Positions 16,265 to 24,090 of a DNA stretch of 29,587 nucleotides are shown in pieces. Positions within the stretch are counted from its first letter, which is position 1. Every line of letters starts with the position of its first letter. Position numbers and translations under genes: made by a program. Origin of the DNA: an uncultured Zoogloea sp. (GTDB lineage: Bacteria; Pseudomonadota; Gammaproteobacteria; Burkholderiales; Rhodocyclaceae); assembly GCA_937967645.1 (NCBI GenBank), contig CALBTT010000169.1, positions 1-29,587 of the forward strand. Reading direction: 5' to 3'. The notes beneath the pieces are model-generated. The model saw nothing but the letters and a program-made list of their open reading frames with translations, had not been told where the DNA came from and did not search any database.

Positions 16265-17530
16265 ATGACCCACCCCATCCCCCGCGACCTGCTCCGTGCC
16301 CTCTTCGATGCCGCGGTGCAGGCGGCCCAGCCGGAGCACTGTATCCCCCGTTTCCTGCCGGCGCCGCCCAAGGGCCGCACCCTGGTGATCGGGGCAGGCA
16401 AGGCCTCGGCGGCGATGGCCCAGGCCCTTGAGCGCCACTGGCCGGGCGAGCTCTCCGGCCTGGTGGTGACGCGCTACGGCTATGCCGTGCCCTGCGAGCG
16501 CATCGAGATTGTCGAGGCCGCCCACCCGGTGCCCGACGCGGCCGGCCGCGAGGCCGCCGCCCGGCTGCTGGCCCTGGTGCAGGGCCTCACGGCCGACGAC
16601 CTGGTGATCTGCCTGATCTCCGGCGGCGGCTCGGCCCTGCTGCCGCTGCCGGGGGAGGGCGTCAGCCTGGAGGACAAGCAGGCCATCAACCGGGCCCTGC
16701 TCAAGTCCGGCGCCACCATCTCGGAGATGAACTGCGTGCGCCGCCACCTCTCGGCCATCAAGGGCGGGCGCCTGGCGGCGGCCTGCCACCCGGCGCGGGT
16801 GGTGAACCTGCTGATCTCCGACGTGCCGGGCGACAACCCCATGGACATCGCTTCCGGGCCCACCGTGGCCGACCCCACCACCTGCGTCGACGCCCTGGAG
16901 ATCGTGCGCCGCTACGGCATCGACCTGCCGGCCGGCGCCCGGGCCCTGCTGGAAAGCGGCCGCGGCGAGACGGTGAAGCCGGGTGACCCCCGCCTCGCTG
17001 CTGTCGAGACCCATCTGGTGGCGACCCCCCAGATGGCCCTCGAAGCCGCCGCTGCCGTGGCCCGGGCCGCCGGCGTCACCCCCGTGCTGCTGGGCGACAG
17101 CATCGAAGGCGAAGCCCGGGACGTGGGCAAGGTGATGGCCGCCATCGCCCTGCAGGTCAGGCGCCACGGCCAGCCGGTGGCCGCCCCCTGCGTGCTGCTG
17201 TCCGGCGGCGAAACCACCGTGACCGTGCGCGGCAGCGGGCGCGGCGGGCGCAACGTGGAGTTTCTGCTGGCCCTGGCGGTGGCCCTCGATGGCGCCGCCG
17301 GCATCCACGCGGTGGCTGGTGATACCGACGGGGTGGACGGCCTGGAAGAGATCGCCGGCGCCCTGGCCGCCCCCGATACCCTGGCTCGCGCCTGGGCGCA
17401 GGGTATCCGGCCCCGCGACAGCCTGGACAACAACGACGGCCACGGCTTCTTCGAGGCCTTGGGGGACAGCCTAGTCACCGGCCCCACCCTGACCAATGTG
17501 AATGACTTCCGCGCCATCCTGATTGTGTAG
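16265..17530 (+). CDS. ttuD: Glycerate 2-kinase (TtuD/MOFRL type)
   Basis: A 421-aa kinase of the GckA/TtuD class that phosphorylates D-glycerate to 2-phosphoglycerate. The N-terminal domain has LVIGAGKASAAMAQALE and the glycine-rich LISGGGSALLPLP. The C-terminal MOFRL domain has LLSGGETTVTVRGSGRGGRN and AGDTDGVDG. The ATG at 16265 is chosen because upstream sequence overlaps the DUF3830 gene and lacks similarity. Its 2-phosphoglycerate product is the substrate of the enolase at 9655. Its stop codon TAG lies within a TGTAGGGGC repeat fragment that adjoins the REPIN at 17536. Older literature links the name to tartrate use. Confidence 0.94.
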   Translation: MTHPIPRDLLRALFDAAVQAAQPEHCIPRFLPAPPKGRTLVIGAGKASAAMAQALERHWPGELSGLVVTRYGYAVPCERIEIVEAAHPVPDAAGREAAARLLALVQGLTADDLVICLISGGGSALLPLPGEGVSLEDKQAINRALLKSGATISEMNCVRRHLSAIKGGRLAAACHPARVVNLLISDVPGDNPMDIASGPTVADPTTCVDALEIVRRYGIDLPAGARALLESGRGETVKPGDPRLAAVETHLVATPQMALEAAAAVARAAGVTPVLLGDSIEGEARDVGKVMAAIALQVRRHGQPVAAPCVLLSGGETTVTVRGSGRGGRNVEFLLALAVALDGAAGIHAVAGDTDGVDGLEEIAGALAAPDTLARAWAQGIRPRDSLDNNDGHGFFEALGDSLVTGPTLTNVNDFRAILIV

Positions 17531-17535
17531 GGGCC

Positions 17536-17608
17536 TGTAGGGGCGGCTTCAGCCGCCCGCAGACGCCGATCCATCACCGGCCTTGGGCGGGCTGAAGCCC
17601 GCCCCTAC
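17536..17608. repeat. REPIN-like REP doublet between ttuD and glcG-like gene
   Basis: An inverted pair of REP sequences (TGTAGGGGCGGCTTCAGCCG ... GGGCTGAAGCCCGCCCCTAC) around a spacer unlike that of the other doublets (AGACGCCGATCCATCACCGG). A direct repeat of TGTAGGGGC begins at 17526 and overlaps the ttuD stop codon. The rest of the 160-bp gap (17609-17690) carries the ribosome-binding site GAGGAG at 17679-17684 and nothing else I recognise. Confidence 0.8.
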
Positions 17609-17690
17609 GACGGCATCGCCGTCCCACCCCTCCACGCAACCCATCCCAACAGAGGGCAGCCCGAGCGGCCCCAACCATGAGGAGACACCC

Positions 17691-18116
17691 ATGAAACAGA
17701 TCCAGTCCCTGACGCTGGACGACGTCAAGCACATCGTCACCGCCGCCGAGGCCGAGGCCCGGGCCTGCGGCTGGGCGGTGAGCATTGCCGTGTGTGATGC
17801 CGGCGGCCACGCCCTGTGGCTGCAGCGGATGGACGGCGCGCCGCTGATGAGCGCCGCCGTGGCCCCCGAGAAGGCCCGCACCAGCGTGCTCTCCGGCAAG
17901 CCCAGCAAGGCTTTCGAGGAGATGGTGAACAACGGCCGCATCGCCGCCCTGGCAATGCCGGTGGTGCCCCTGGAAGGCGGCGAGCCGATCGTCGTCGATG
18001 GCCTGGTGATCGGGGCCGTGGGCGTCTCCGGCGTGAAGGCCGGCGAGGATGCCCAGGTGGCCCGCGCGGGTGTCGCCGCCCTGGGCCGGCTGGAGCGGGA
18101 AAGGCAGGTGGCATGA
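17691..18116 (+). CDS. GlcG/HbpS-family protein
   Basis: A 141-aa protein of the GlcG/HbpS (DUF336) family. Typical segments are SLTLDDVKHIVTAAEAEA at the start, the central strand SIAVCDAGGHALWLQRMDGA, and the ending GAVGVSGVKAGEDAQVARAG. Some homologues bind haem or cobalamin, and E. coli GlcG lies in the glycolate oxidase operon, but a shared function is not established. The start was chosen for its GAGGAG site. Its stop overlaps the pyk start (ATGA at 18113), indicating translational coupling with pyruvate kinase. Confidence 0.9.
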   Translation: MKQIQSLTLDDVKHIVTAAEAEARACGWAVSIAVCDAGGHALWLQRMDGAPLMSAAVAPEKARTSVLSGKPSKAFEEMVNNGRIAALAMPVVPLEGGEPIVVDGLVIGAVGVSGVKAGEDAQVARAGVAALGRLERERQVA

Positions 18117-19537
18117 TGCATCGCAGCCGCCGCTCCCGCATCCTGGCCACCCTCGGCCCGGCCAGCTCGACTCTCGAACGCATCCGCGAGCTGGCCCAGG
18201 CCGGTGCCGATGTGTTCCGCCTCAACTTCAGCCACGGCGCTCATGCCGACCACGCCGAACGCTACCGCCAGATCCGCCAGGTGGAGGCCGAGCTGGGCCG
18301 CCCCATCGGCGTGCTGATGGATCTGCAAGGCCCCAAGCTGCGGGTCGGCCGCATGGCCGGCGGCAAGGTGACGCTCACCGCCGGGCAGGCCTTCCGCCTC
18401 GATCTCGACCCGGCCGAGGGCGACACCACCCGCGCCGGATTGCCCCACCCGGAGATCTTCGCTGCCCTGGAAACCGGCACCGAACTGCTGCTGGACGATG
18501 GCAAGCTGCGCCTGCGGGTGGACTGCTTCGGCCCGGACTTCGCCGACACCACCGTGCTGGTGGGCGGCCCCCTGTCCGATCGCAAGGGCGTCAACGTGCC
18601 CGGCGTGCTGCTGCCCATCTCGCCCCTCACCGCCAAGGACAGGGCCGACCTGGCCTTCGGTCTGGAGCTGGGTGTGGACTGGGTGGCCCTGTCCTTCGTG
18701 CAGCGCCCGCAGGACATCCGCGAGGCCCGCGAGCTGATCGGCGACCAGGCCTGGATCATGGCCAAGCTCGAGAAGCCCGCCGCCATCGAGCATCTGGATG
18801 CCATCGTGGCCCTCGCCGACGGGGTGATGGTGGCCCGCGGCGACCTGGGCGTCGAGCTGCCGCCCCAGCAGGTGCCGGTGCTCCAGCGCCGCATCGTGCG
18901 GGCTGCCCGCAAGGCCGGCCGCCCGGTGGTGGTGGCCACCCAGATGCTCGAATCGATGATCACCGCCCCGGTGCCGACCCGCGCCGAGGCCTCCGACGTG
19001 GCCACCGCCGTGTATGAAGGTGCCGATGCGGTGATGCTGTCCGCCGAGTCCGCCTCCGGCCAGTACCCGGTGGAGGCGGTGGCCATCATGGACCGCATCA
19101 TCGCCGAGGTGGAGCGTGATCCGGCCTGGCGCAGCGAGCTGGAAGCCAGTCACACCGCCGCCGAGGCCAACACCCCCGACGCCATCTGCTGCGCCCTGCG
19201 CCGCGTGGCCGGGCTGCTCGAACCGGCCGCCACGGTGGCCTTCACCAGCTCCGGCTTCAGCGCCCTGCGGGCCAGCCGCGAGCGCCCGATGGCGCCCATC
19301 CTGGCCCTCACCCCCCGGGCCACCACTGCCCGCCGCCTGGCCTTGGTGTGGGGCGTGCTGCCGGTGCCCTTCGACGAGGTGCATGATGTGGTGGAGATGA
19401 TCGAGCACGCCACCGCGGCCACCCTCAAGGCCGGTGTGGCCCAGCCCGGCGACACCGTGGTGGTGGTGGCCGGCCTGCCCTTCGGTCAGCAGGGCAGCAC
19501 CAATCTGCTGCATGTGGCGAGGGTGCCGGGGGTGTAG
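18113..19537 (+). CDS. pyk: Pyruvate kinase
   Basis: A 474-aa pyruvate kinase converting PEP and ADP to pyruvate and ATP. Motifs: RILATLGPASSTLERIRELA and RLNFSHGAHADH at the start, LMDLQGPKLRVG, catalytic Lys218 in MAKLEKPAAIEH, VARGDLGVELPPQQVP, and the nucleotide/Mg region ATQMLESMITAPVPTRAEASDV with VMLSAESASGQYPVEAV. Full length, including the C-terminal regulatory domain. Two adjacent ATG codons (18113 and 18116) are possible; the first overlaps the stop of the GlcG-like gene. It closes the gcl block and the route urate to pyruvate. The next 20 bp lead into a composite repeat, and no separate terminator is evident. Confidence 0.96.
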   Translation: MMHRSRRSRILATLGPASSTLERIRELAQAGADVFRLNFSHGAHADHAERYRQIRQVEAELGRPIGVLMDLQGPKLRVGRMAGGKVTLTAGQAFRLDLDPAEGDTTRAGLPHPEIFAALETGTELLLDDGKLRLRVDCFGPDFADTTVLVGGPLSDRKGVNVPGVLLPISPLTAKDRADLAFGLELGVDWVALSFVQRPQDIREARELIGDQAWIMAKLEKPAAIEHLDAIVALADGVMVARGDLGVELPPQQVPVLQRRIVRAARKAGRPVVVATQMLESMITAPVPTRAEASDVATAVYEGADAVMLSAESASGQYPVEAVAIMDRIIAEVERDPAWRSELEASHTAAEANTPDAICCALRRVAGLLEPAATVAFTSSGFSALRASRERPMAPILALTPRATTARRLALVWGVLPVPFDEVHDVVEMIEHATAATLKAGVAQPGDTVVVVAGLPFGQQGSTNLLHVARVPGV

Positions 19538-19557
19538 GGCTTTGGGGGCACCTCGGT

Positions 19558-20183
19558 GCCTTTGCTGGTTGGCTTTCCTTTTTCCACGTTGGATTGGCCG
19601 GGATTTCGCCCCGGCGGGCGACCTCCTTTCTTGCTTCGCCAAGAAAGGAGGCAAAGAAGGCGACCCGCCTCCCCGGTCATTCGCTTGCGCGAATGACTGC
19701 CCTGCGCTGCTCACGCCAGGCGGCCGGCGCGGAACTCGCCCTTCGGGCTCAAACAGCCGCGCCGGACTACCCCGCCTGCCGTTCCGCTGCTCGGCGGGTC
19801 GGAATGGGCTTTTCGCAAACACCGCGCGTTTACTGAAGCAGGGCGTGATGATCAACGCACAAGCAAAACCCCAACGCCTCGTATCCACCGGCCTTTCCGT
19901 AGAGGCTCGGTGTTTGCTGAAAGCCCGTTCTGACCCGCCGAGCAGCGGAGTATCGGGCGGGGCTTTCCGGCGCGGCTGTTTGAGGAGGCGCAGCCGACGA
20001 GTTCCGCGCCGGCCGCCCGATGCGAGCAGCCTGTAGGGGCGACTTCAGTCGCCCGCAGGTGCTTGATCGGAGTCCGTGGGCGGCTGAAGCCGCCCCTACA
20101 GGCGAAGCAAGAAAGAAGGTCGCCCGCCGGGGCGAACTCCCGGCCAATTCAACGTAAAACAACGGAAAGCCGACCAGTAAAGA
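19558..20183. repeat. Composite inverted-arm repeat, complete copy 2
   Basis: This element fills most of the 726-bp gap between pyk and the LysR gene at 20264. The left arm (19558 to about 19837, reverse orientation) carries the non-REPIN module with GTCATTCGCTTGCGCGAATGAC and a TTCTTGCTTCGCCAAGAA hairpin. The right arm (about 19905-20183) carries a REPIN. The core 19864-19910 matches core 11731-11777 only in reverse complement. Thus in copy 2 the GAGGCTCGG end of the core joins the right arm, and in copy 1 it joins the left arm. I see no gene in it. Confidence 0.85.
20032..20100. repeat. REPIN-like REP doublet in right arm of copy 2
   Basis: A 69-bp doublet (TGTAGGGGCGACTTCAGTCG ... CCGCCCCTACA) with spacer AGGTGCTTGATCGGAGTCCG. 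The left REP has compensating changes (GACT/AGTC in place of GGCT/AGCC) that keep the hairpin paired. Confidence 0.85.
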
Positions 20184-20263
20184 CACCAAAAGCCAGAGCA
20201 CGAAACAGCCCCCCCTCACCGCCCCCTTCATCCCATCCCCACACCGACAAAGGAACCCTCACC

Positions 20264-21169
20264 ATGGACCGCTACACCGAACTGCGCAGCTTCGTGCTCG
20301 TTGCCGAGAAGGGCAGCTTCGCCTCGGCGGCGGTGGTGGAGCAGGTGACGCCAGTGGTGATGGGGCGCCGCCTCGACGCCCTGGAGGCCCGCCTCGGTGT
20401 GAAGCTCATGCACCGTTCCACCCGCGGCCTGCACCTCACCGACCTGGGCGAGCGTTACCTCGAGCAGGCCCGCCAGCTGCTGCGCGACTTCGACGAGGTG
20501 GAGGCGGGTATCAGCGCTGGCCGCCATACCGTGCGCGGCCACCTGGTGGTATCCGCGCCGGCCGCCTTCGGGCGGCGCCACGTGGCCCCCCACGGACCGG
20601 CCTTCCAGGCCCTGCACCCGGACATCAAGCTGTCCTTCAACCTCACCGACAGCGTGGTGGACCTGGTACGCGAGGGCTACGACATGGGCATTCGCATCGG
20701 CGAGGTCACCGACCCCAACTACGTGGCGGTGCGGCTCTACCCCAACCGCCGCGTGGTCTGCGGCACTCCCGCCTACTTCGCCACCCACGGTACCCCGCAC
20801 AGCCTTGAAGACCTGGCCGGGCACAACTGCCTCGCCTTCAATCTGCAGGGTGGCCAGCAGCGTGGCTGGTCATTCCGTCGCGACGGCAAGGTCGTCGCCC
20901 TGCGGGTCGGCGGCAACCTGGACTGCAATGACGGCGAGCTACTCTACGACTGGGTCCGGCAAGGCCTCGGCATCGGCTGGCGCTCCACCTGGGAGATCGA
21001 AGGCGAGCTCAAGCGCGGCGAGCTCGTCACCGTACTCGACGATTTCGCCCTCAGCGCCTATGACATCCAGGCCGTGTATCCCCAGCAGCGCTACCTGCCG
21101 GCCAAGGTGCGGCATTTCATGGACTACCTGAAGGGGATCTACCAGACCCCGGGCTACTGGGAGCGCTGA
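20264..21169 (+). CDS. LysR-family transcriptional regulator
   Basis: A 301-aa LysR regulator of the CrgA-like group. The N-terminal helix-turn-helix (residues 1-65) includes FVLVAEKGSFASAAVVEQVT and VMGRRLDALEARLGVKLMHR; a 200-residue effector domain follows. The typical pattern GHLVVSAPAAFGRRHVAP opens the sensor domain. The ribosome-binding site AAAGGA precedes the ATG. It has no divergent neighbour; a repeat element lies upstream. Its target is not obvious: it may act on the gcl block upstream or on a distant gene. Confidence 0.9.
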   Translation: MDRYTELRSFVLVAEKGSFASAAVVEQVTPVVMGRRLDALEARLGVKLMHRSTRGLHLTDLGERYLEQARQLLRDFDEVEAGISAGRHTVRGHLVVSAPAAFGRRHVAPHGPAFQALHPDIKLSFNLTDSVVDLVREGYDMGIRIGEVTDPNYVAVRLYPNRRVVCGTPAYFATHGTPHSLEDLAGHNCLAFNLQGGQQRGWSFRRDGKVVALRVGGNLDCNDGELLYDWVRQGLGIGWRSTWEIEGELKRGELVTVLDDFALSAYDIQAVYPQQRYLPAKVRHFMDYLKGIYQTPGYWER

Positions 21170-21545
21170 GGGGCGTCTCTTCCCCGTCCTCCGCCAGCCG
21201 GCTCAGCACCAGCAGGTGCCCGTTGCGCACACCTTCCAGCGCCGCCGGGGTGGTCTCCAGGCAGCCCAGGACATTGCACGGCGCGGGCAGCCGCGTGCCC
21301 CGGCCTGAGTTCAGTGGCACCGTCACGGAGGCACCCTCGACCCAATAGCACAGCGTTCCTGCCTCCACCACCTGCCGCGCACCCACCTCGCGCTTCAGGC
21401 CCAGCGCTGCGCTGATTCGCAGCTCCCCAGCCCGCCGGCTCGCGTTGGCATGAATCGGCAAGGCTGCAAACACCGCCCGGCCGCTGGGCGTATCGAACAG
21501 GCGGGCGGGCACCTGACCGTGGTCCCAGGAAATGAGGATGCGCAT
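21117..21545 (-). CDS. Cyclophilin-like fold protein
   Basis: A 142-aa reading frame that resembles the small cyclophilin-like family formerly of unknown function (PF04126 type). Its N-terminal LFDTPSGRAVFAALPIHANA and RQVVEAGTLCYWVEGASVTV, then APCNVLGCLE, follow the family pattern of a short beta barrel. The last 16 residues (Ser/Pro/Gly-rich) are the antisense of the LysR end and overlap that gene by 53 bp tail to tail; the conserved part ends before the overlap. No clear ribosome-binding site is visible. Function is unknown. Confidence 0.6.
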   Translation of the reverse strand: MRILISWDHGQVPARLFDTPSGRAVFAALPIHANASRRAGELRISAALGLKREVGARQVVEAGTLCYWVEGASVTVPLNSGRGTRLPAPCNVLGCLETTPAALEGVRNGHLLVLSRLAEDGEETPLSAPSSPGSGRSPSGSP

Positions 21546-21749
21546 TGGGGACGGCGGAGTTGATCGTCTGGAGGCTGACGATAGCGCCGGGCGGGGAAGG
21601 GGGGAATGTGCGACGGGGTATGGACTGCCGGTACCGGAGAGTCGGCGCTGCGGAGTCTTCGCGAGGCGGGGAGCAGGAAATCATGGACCGCGCATCGCGT
21701 ATCCAGGTGTAATGGTGTCCCCCGACTGTCATTCAGCTGTGTTTCTGCC

Positions 21750-22184
21750 ATGAGCAAATGGATCCTCATCGCCATCGTCGCCATCGTCGCCTTTGTCGCC
21801 TTCTTCCACTGGAACTCCGGCCGTACCGCCCGGGCCTTTCAGAAGGCGACCGCCGAGATCCAGCGTCGGGCGCCCTTCGAGGTGACGCCGGATGTGCGCC
21901 TGGACAAGGCCGAGCTCAAGGGCAAGGAACTGGCTTTGTCCCTGACCCTGCTGGATGAGGAGGCCGATGCGCCCTTCGTGCAGCAACAGCAGAACATCCA
22001 TCTGCTCAAGACCCACCTGATCAAGGGCTGGTGCGCCAACAAGGACCTGCGGCCGGCCATCAACGAGGGCTACGTGATCGCCGTGACGGCCCGCCGTGCG
22101 GATGGCTCGGAGCTGACTCGGGTGCAGGTAAACGAGGAGGAGTGCATCTGCGCCGTGCAGGGGGACATCTGCGTGATCCGGTGA
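21750..22184 (+). CDS. Small membrane-anchored protein of unknown function
   Basis: A 144-aa protein with one N-terminal transmembrane anchor (KWILIAIVAIVAFVAFFHW) and a soluble domain of about 120 residues, presumably periplasmic. A polar, mixed alpha/beta sequence follows, with four cysteines (one in WCAN, three in EECICAVQGDIC near the end) that might form disulphides. I do not recognise a named family. The ATG at 21750 is the natural start because it yields a clean anchor; upstream sequence in frame is not protein-like. No strong ribosome-binding site is visible. Confidence 0.65.
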   Translation: MSKWILIAIVAIVAFVAFFHWNSGRTARAFQKATAEIQRRAPFEVTPDVRLDKAELKGKELALSLTLLDEEADAPFVQQQQNIHLLKTHLIKGWCANKDLRPAINEGYVIAVTARRADGSELTRVQVNEEECICAVQGDICVIR

Positions 22185-22215
22185 GTGAGGGGAGGCGGCG
22201 GCGCGCAGGCGGTGC

Positions 22216-22244
22216 TTGTCATGGATGCTGTATATGTATACAGT
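22216..22244 (+). promoter_or_regulatory. Promoter with LexA-type SOS box upstream of VOC gene
   Basis: CTGTATATGTATACAG (22228-22243) is a perfect 7-bp inverted repeat with a TG centre and fits the LexA consensus CTGT-N8-ACAG. It overlaps a promoter with -35 TTGTCA (22216-22221), a 17-bp spacer and -10 TACAGT (22239-22244). A repressor bound here would block RNA polymerase. The ATG of the VOC gene is 48 bp downstream. Confidence 0.65.
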
Positions 22245-22290
22245 CAACATGCTGAATGCGCAGCCAACCCCACCCCTGGAGTGATCCCTC

Positions 22291-22704
22291 ATGCTTGACC
22301 ACATGACTTTCCGCGTGACCGACATCGGCCGCGCCAAGGCCTTTTACAGTGCGGCTCTCGCGCCGTTGGGCTATACCCTGGCCTTTGAGGGCAACTACGG
22401 CATGAACATCCTGGGGTTTGCCTACCCTGACCCTGCCGAGCCGGATGGCAGGAAGGCCGATGTGTGGTTCATCGATGGTCCCTCGCCCTATGGTGGCCCT
22501 GCGGCAACCATCGGTTGTCACCTGGCATGGCGCGCAGGGACGCGCGCGGAGGTGGATGCCTTTTACCAGGCCGCGCTGGGTGCCGGTGGCAAGGACAATG
22601 GGGCGCCTGGCCTCCGGCCGGACTATCACCCCCACTACTATGGCGCCTTCGTGATCGACCCCGAGGGCAACAACATCGAGGCGGTGTGTCACCTGCCTGA
22701 ATAA
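22291..22704 (+). CDS. VOC-superfamily (glyoxalase-like) protein
   Basis: A 137-aa single-domain member of the vicinal oxygen chelate superfamily. It starts MLDHMTFRVTDIGRAKAFYS, with His4 as a probable metal ligand. The paired beta-alpha-beta modules continue with the second helix VDAFYQAAL, and it ends in YYGAFVIDPEGNNIEAVCH with a Glu ligand. The reaction is unknown; relatives include lyases, dioxygenases and resistance proteins. A LexA-type box in its promoter suggests induction by DNA damage, unusual for this family. It ends 66 bp before the convergent methyltransferase gene. Confidence 0.88.
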   Translation: MLDHMTFRVTDIGRAKAFYSAALAPLGYTLAFEGNYGMNILGFAYPDPAEPDGRKADVWFIDGPSPYGGPAATIGCHLAWRAGTRAEVDAFYQAALGAGGKDNGAPGLRPDYHPHYYGAFVIDPEGNNIEAVCHLPE

Positions 22705-22715
22705 GCCGGACCGTA

Positions 22716-22737
22716 CCCGGAGGTTTCCGCCTCCGGG
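22716..22737. terminator. Hairpin between convergent VOC and methyltransferase genes
   Basis: CCCGGAGG and CCTCCGGG form a perfect 8-bp stem with a TTTCCG loop. It lies between two convergent stops and could end transcription in both directions, but neither side has a strong T-run. A second GC-rich inverted sequence follows at about 22746-22770. Confidence 0.45.
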
Positions 22738-22770
22738 CCGTCCAGCCCGGGCCCTGCGGCCCGCTGGGCC

Positions 22771-23400
22771 TTACTCAGGCTTGCGCGCGATCAGCCCGAT
22801 CAGCGCCGACTTGCCCTTGTGGCCGCTGCCTTCGGTGATGTCTTCCTCGTATTCGACGAGCTCTTCGATCTCCCAGTCAGCGAAGGCGTCCTCGAGGATC
22901 TCGGGGGTATACAGGTTCTCCACGGCGGACGGGCCGCCGGTGCGGTATTCCAGTTGCTTGGGGGTGTAGCCCTGCAGCAGGATGCGGCCGCCGGGGCGGG
23001 TGAGCTGTTTCATGACCTCGAACTGGCGCTCACGCCATTCCGGGCCGACGAACTGGATGAAGACGCCCACGACCCAGTCGAAGGCGTTGTGGAGCTCGAC
23101 GGGTGGCCAGCCGGGGGCCAGCATGTCGGCCTGCAGGAAGCGCACGTCCACCTTGCGGCCGGCGGCCAGGCGGCGGGCTTTCTCGACGGCCACGGCGGAG
23201 ATCTCGATGGCCGTCACGTCCAGGCCTTGCTCGGCCAGCCACACGGAGTTGCGGCCTTCGCCGTCCGCCACCGAAAGGGCGGTGCTGCCGTTGCTCAAGA
23301 GTTCTTGCCGGTGGGCGAGGAAGCGGTTCGGCTCGGTGCCGAACAGGTAGTCCTCGCCGGCGTCACGGTAACGGGTGCTCCACAGGGCTTCCTGGTTCAT
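22771..23400 (-). CDS. Class I SAM-dependent methyltransferase (TehB-like)
   Basis: A 209-aa Rossmann-fold methyltransferase starting MNQEALWSTRYRDAGEDYLF. Motif I is VADGEGRNSVWLAEQGLDV, motif II DVTAIEISAVAVEKARRL, and the post-I acidic residue lies in FLQADMLAPGW; a late GGRILLQGYTPKQLEY strand is also typical. The start at 23400 is preferred over the longer ATG at 23421 because AGAGGAG lies just upstream of it. The substrate is unknown; relatives act on small thiols, metalloids or other small molecules. It is divergent from the MarR gene, which may control it. Confidence 0.88.
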   Translation of the reverse strand: MNQEALWSTRYRDAGEDYLFGTEPNRFLAHRQELLSNGSTALSVADGEGRNSVWLAEQGLDVTAIEISAVAVEKARRLAAGRKVDVRFLQADMLAPGWPPVELHNAFDWVVGVFIQFVGPEWRERQFEVMKQLTRPGGRILLQGYTPKQLEYRTGGPSAVENLYTPEILEDAFADWEIEELVEYEEDITEGSGHKGKSALIGLIARKPE

Positions 23401-23527
23401 GGGTGGCTCCTCTTCTTTCATGGTGGGGCGTGCTCCTCGTGAAACGAGTCCGCCGCCGTCCCCCGGGGACGGCAGTGGGGTCGGACAGCAGAGTTGGGCC
23501 GCAGGTTCAGCATGGCCGCATGAGCAC

Positions 23528-23533
23528 TATAAT
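23528..23533 (+). promoter_or_regulatory. -10 box placed for a leaderless MarR transcript
   Basis: A perfect TATAAT ends 6 bp before the ATG of the MarR gene, so transcription would start at or next to the start codon. No ribosome-binding site is present in the gap, which agrees with a leaderless mRNA. The -35 is weak. Confidence 0.5.
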
Positions 23534-23539
23534 CCGCGC

Positions 23540-24043
23540 ATGCCCATTGTTCATGCTCCTCCGGTGGTCACGGACGACCACGACCACCTTTCCCTCGCCG
23601 TGCTGCGTCAGTTTCGGGTGATCTTTGGATCGGTGCGCCAGCACTTCCGTGAGATCGAGCAGCAGTGCGGGGTATCCGGCTCCCAACTGTGGCTGTTGCA
23701 CGAGATCGCGCGCGCGCCGGGCATCGGTGTGTCGGCCCTGGCGCAGCGCCTGTCCATCCATCAGTCCACCTGCAGTCAGCTGGTGGACAAGCTGGAGGCG
23801 CGCGGTCTGGTGTGCAAGGAACGCGGGCGGGAGGACCAGCGGCGGGTGGGCCTGGCCCTGGCCGAGGGCGCCGGGGACTTGCTGGCGATGGCGCCGGGGC
23901 CGGTGGAGGGGGTGCTGCCGGAAGCCCTGGAGGCCCTGCCGGACGATGTCCTGCGCCAGCTCAATGGTGGTCTGGCCGAGCTCATCGAGCGTCTGGCCCG
24001 GCGCGACGAACCGTCCGCCGGCAGGCACCTGTCCGAGCTGTGA
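23540..24043 (+). CDS. MarR-family transcriptional regulator
   Basis: A 167-aa winged-helix regulator. Core segments: FGSVRQHFREIEQQCGVSGS, LLHEIARAPGIGVSALAQRL, HQSTCSQLVDKLEARGLVCK as recognition helix, and the wing RGREDQRRVGLALAEGA. The start at 23540 is favoured because a perfect TATAAT lies 6 bp upstream and no similarity exists further upstream. It is divergent from the methyltransferase gene and lies 138 bp upstream of puuE in the same direction. Some MarR proteins (HucR, PecS) sense urate, so a role in purine control is possible but not shown; the specific urate-site residues were not identified. Confidence 0.9.
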   Translation: MPIVHAPPVVTDDHDHLSLAVLRQFRVIFGSVRQHFREIEQQCGVSGSQLWLLHEIARAPGIGVSALAQRLSIHQSTCSQLVDKLEARGLVCKERGREDQRRVGLALAEGAGDLLAMAPGPVEGVLPEALEALPDDVLRQLNGGLAELIERLARRDEPSAGRHLSEL

Positions 24044-24090
24044 GGCGGGCTGCCGCGCGTGCTGCGGCCGGGCGGCATACGACAAGCCTG

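Noticed and set aside
17549..19888. A 779-codon minus-strand open frame
   Set aside because: Antisense of glcG-like and pyk plus repeat sequence; no recognisable protein motif.
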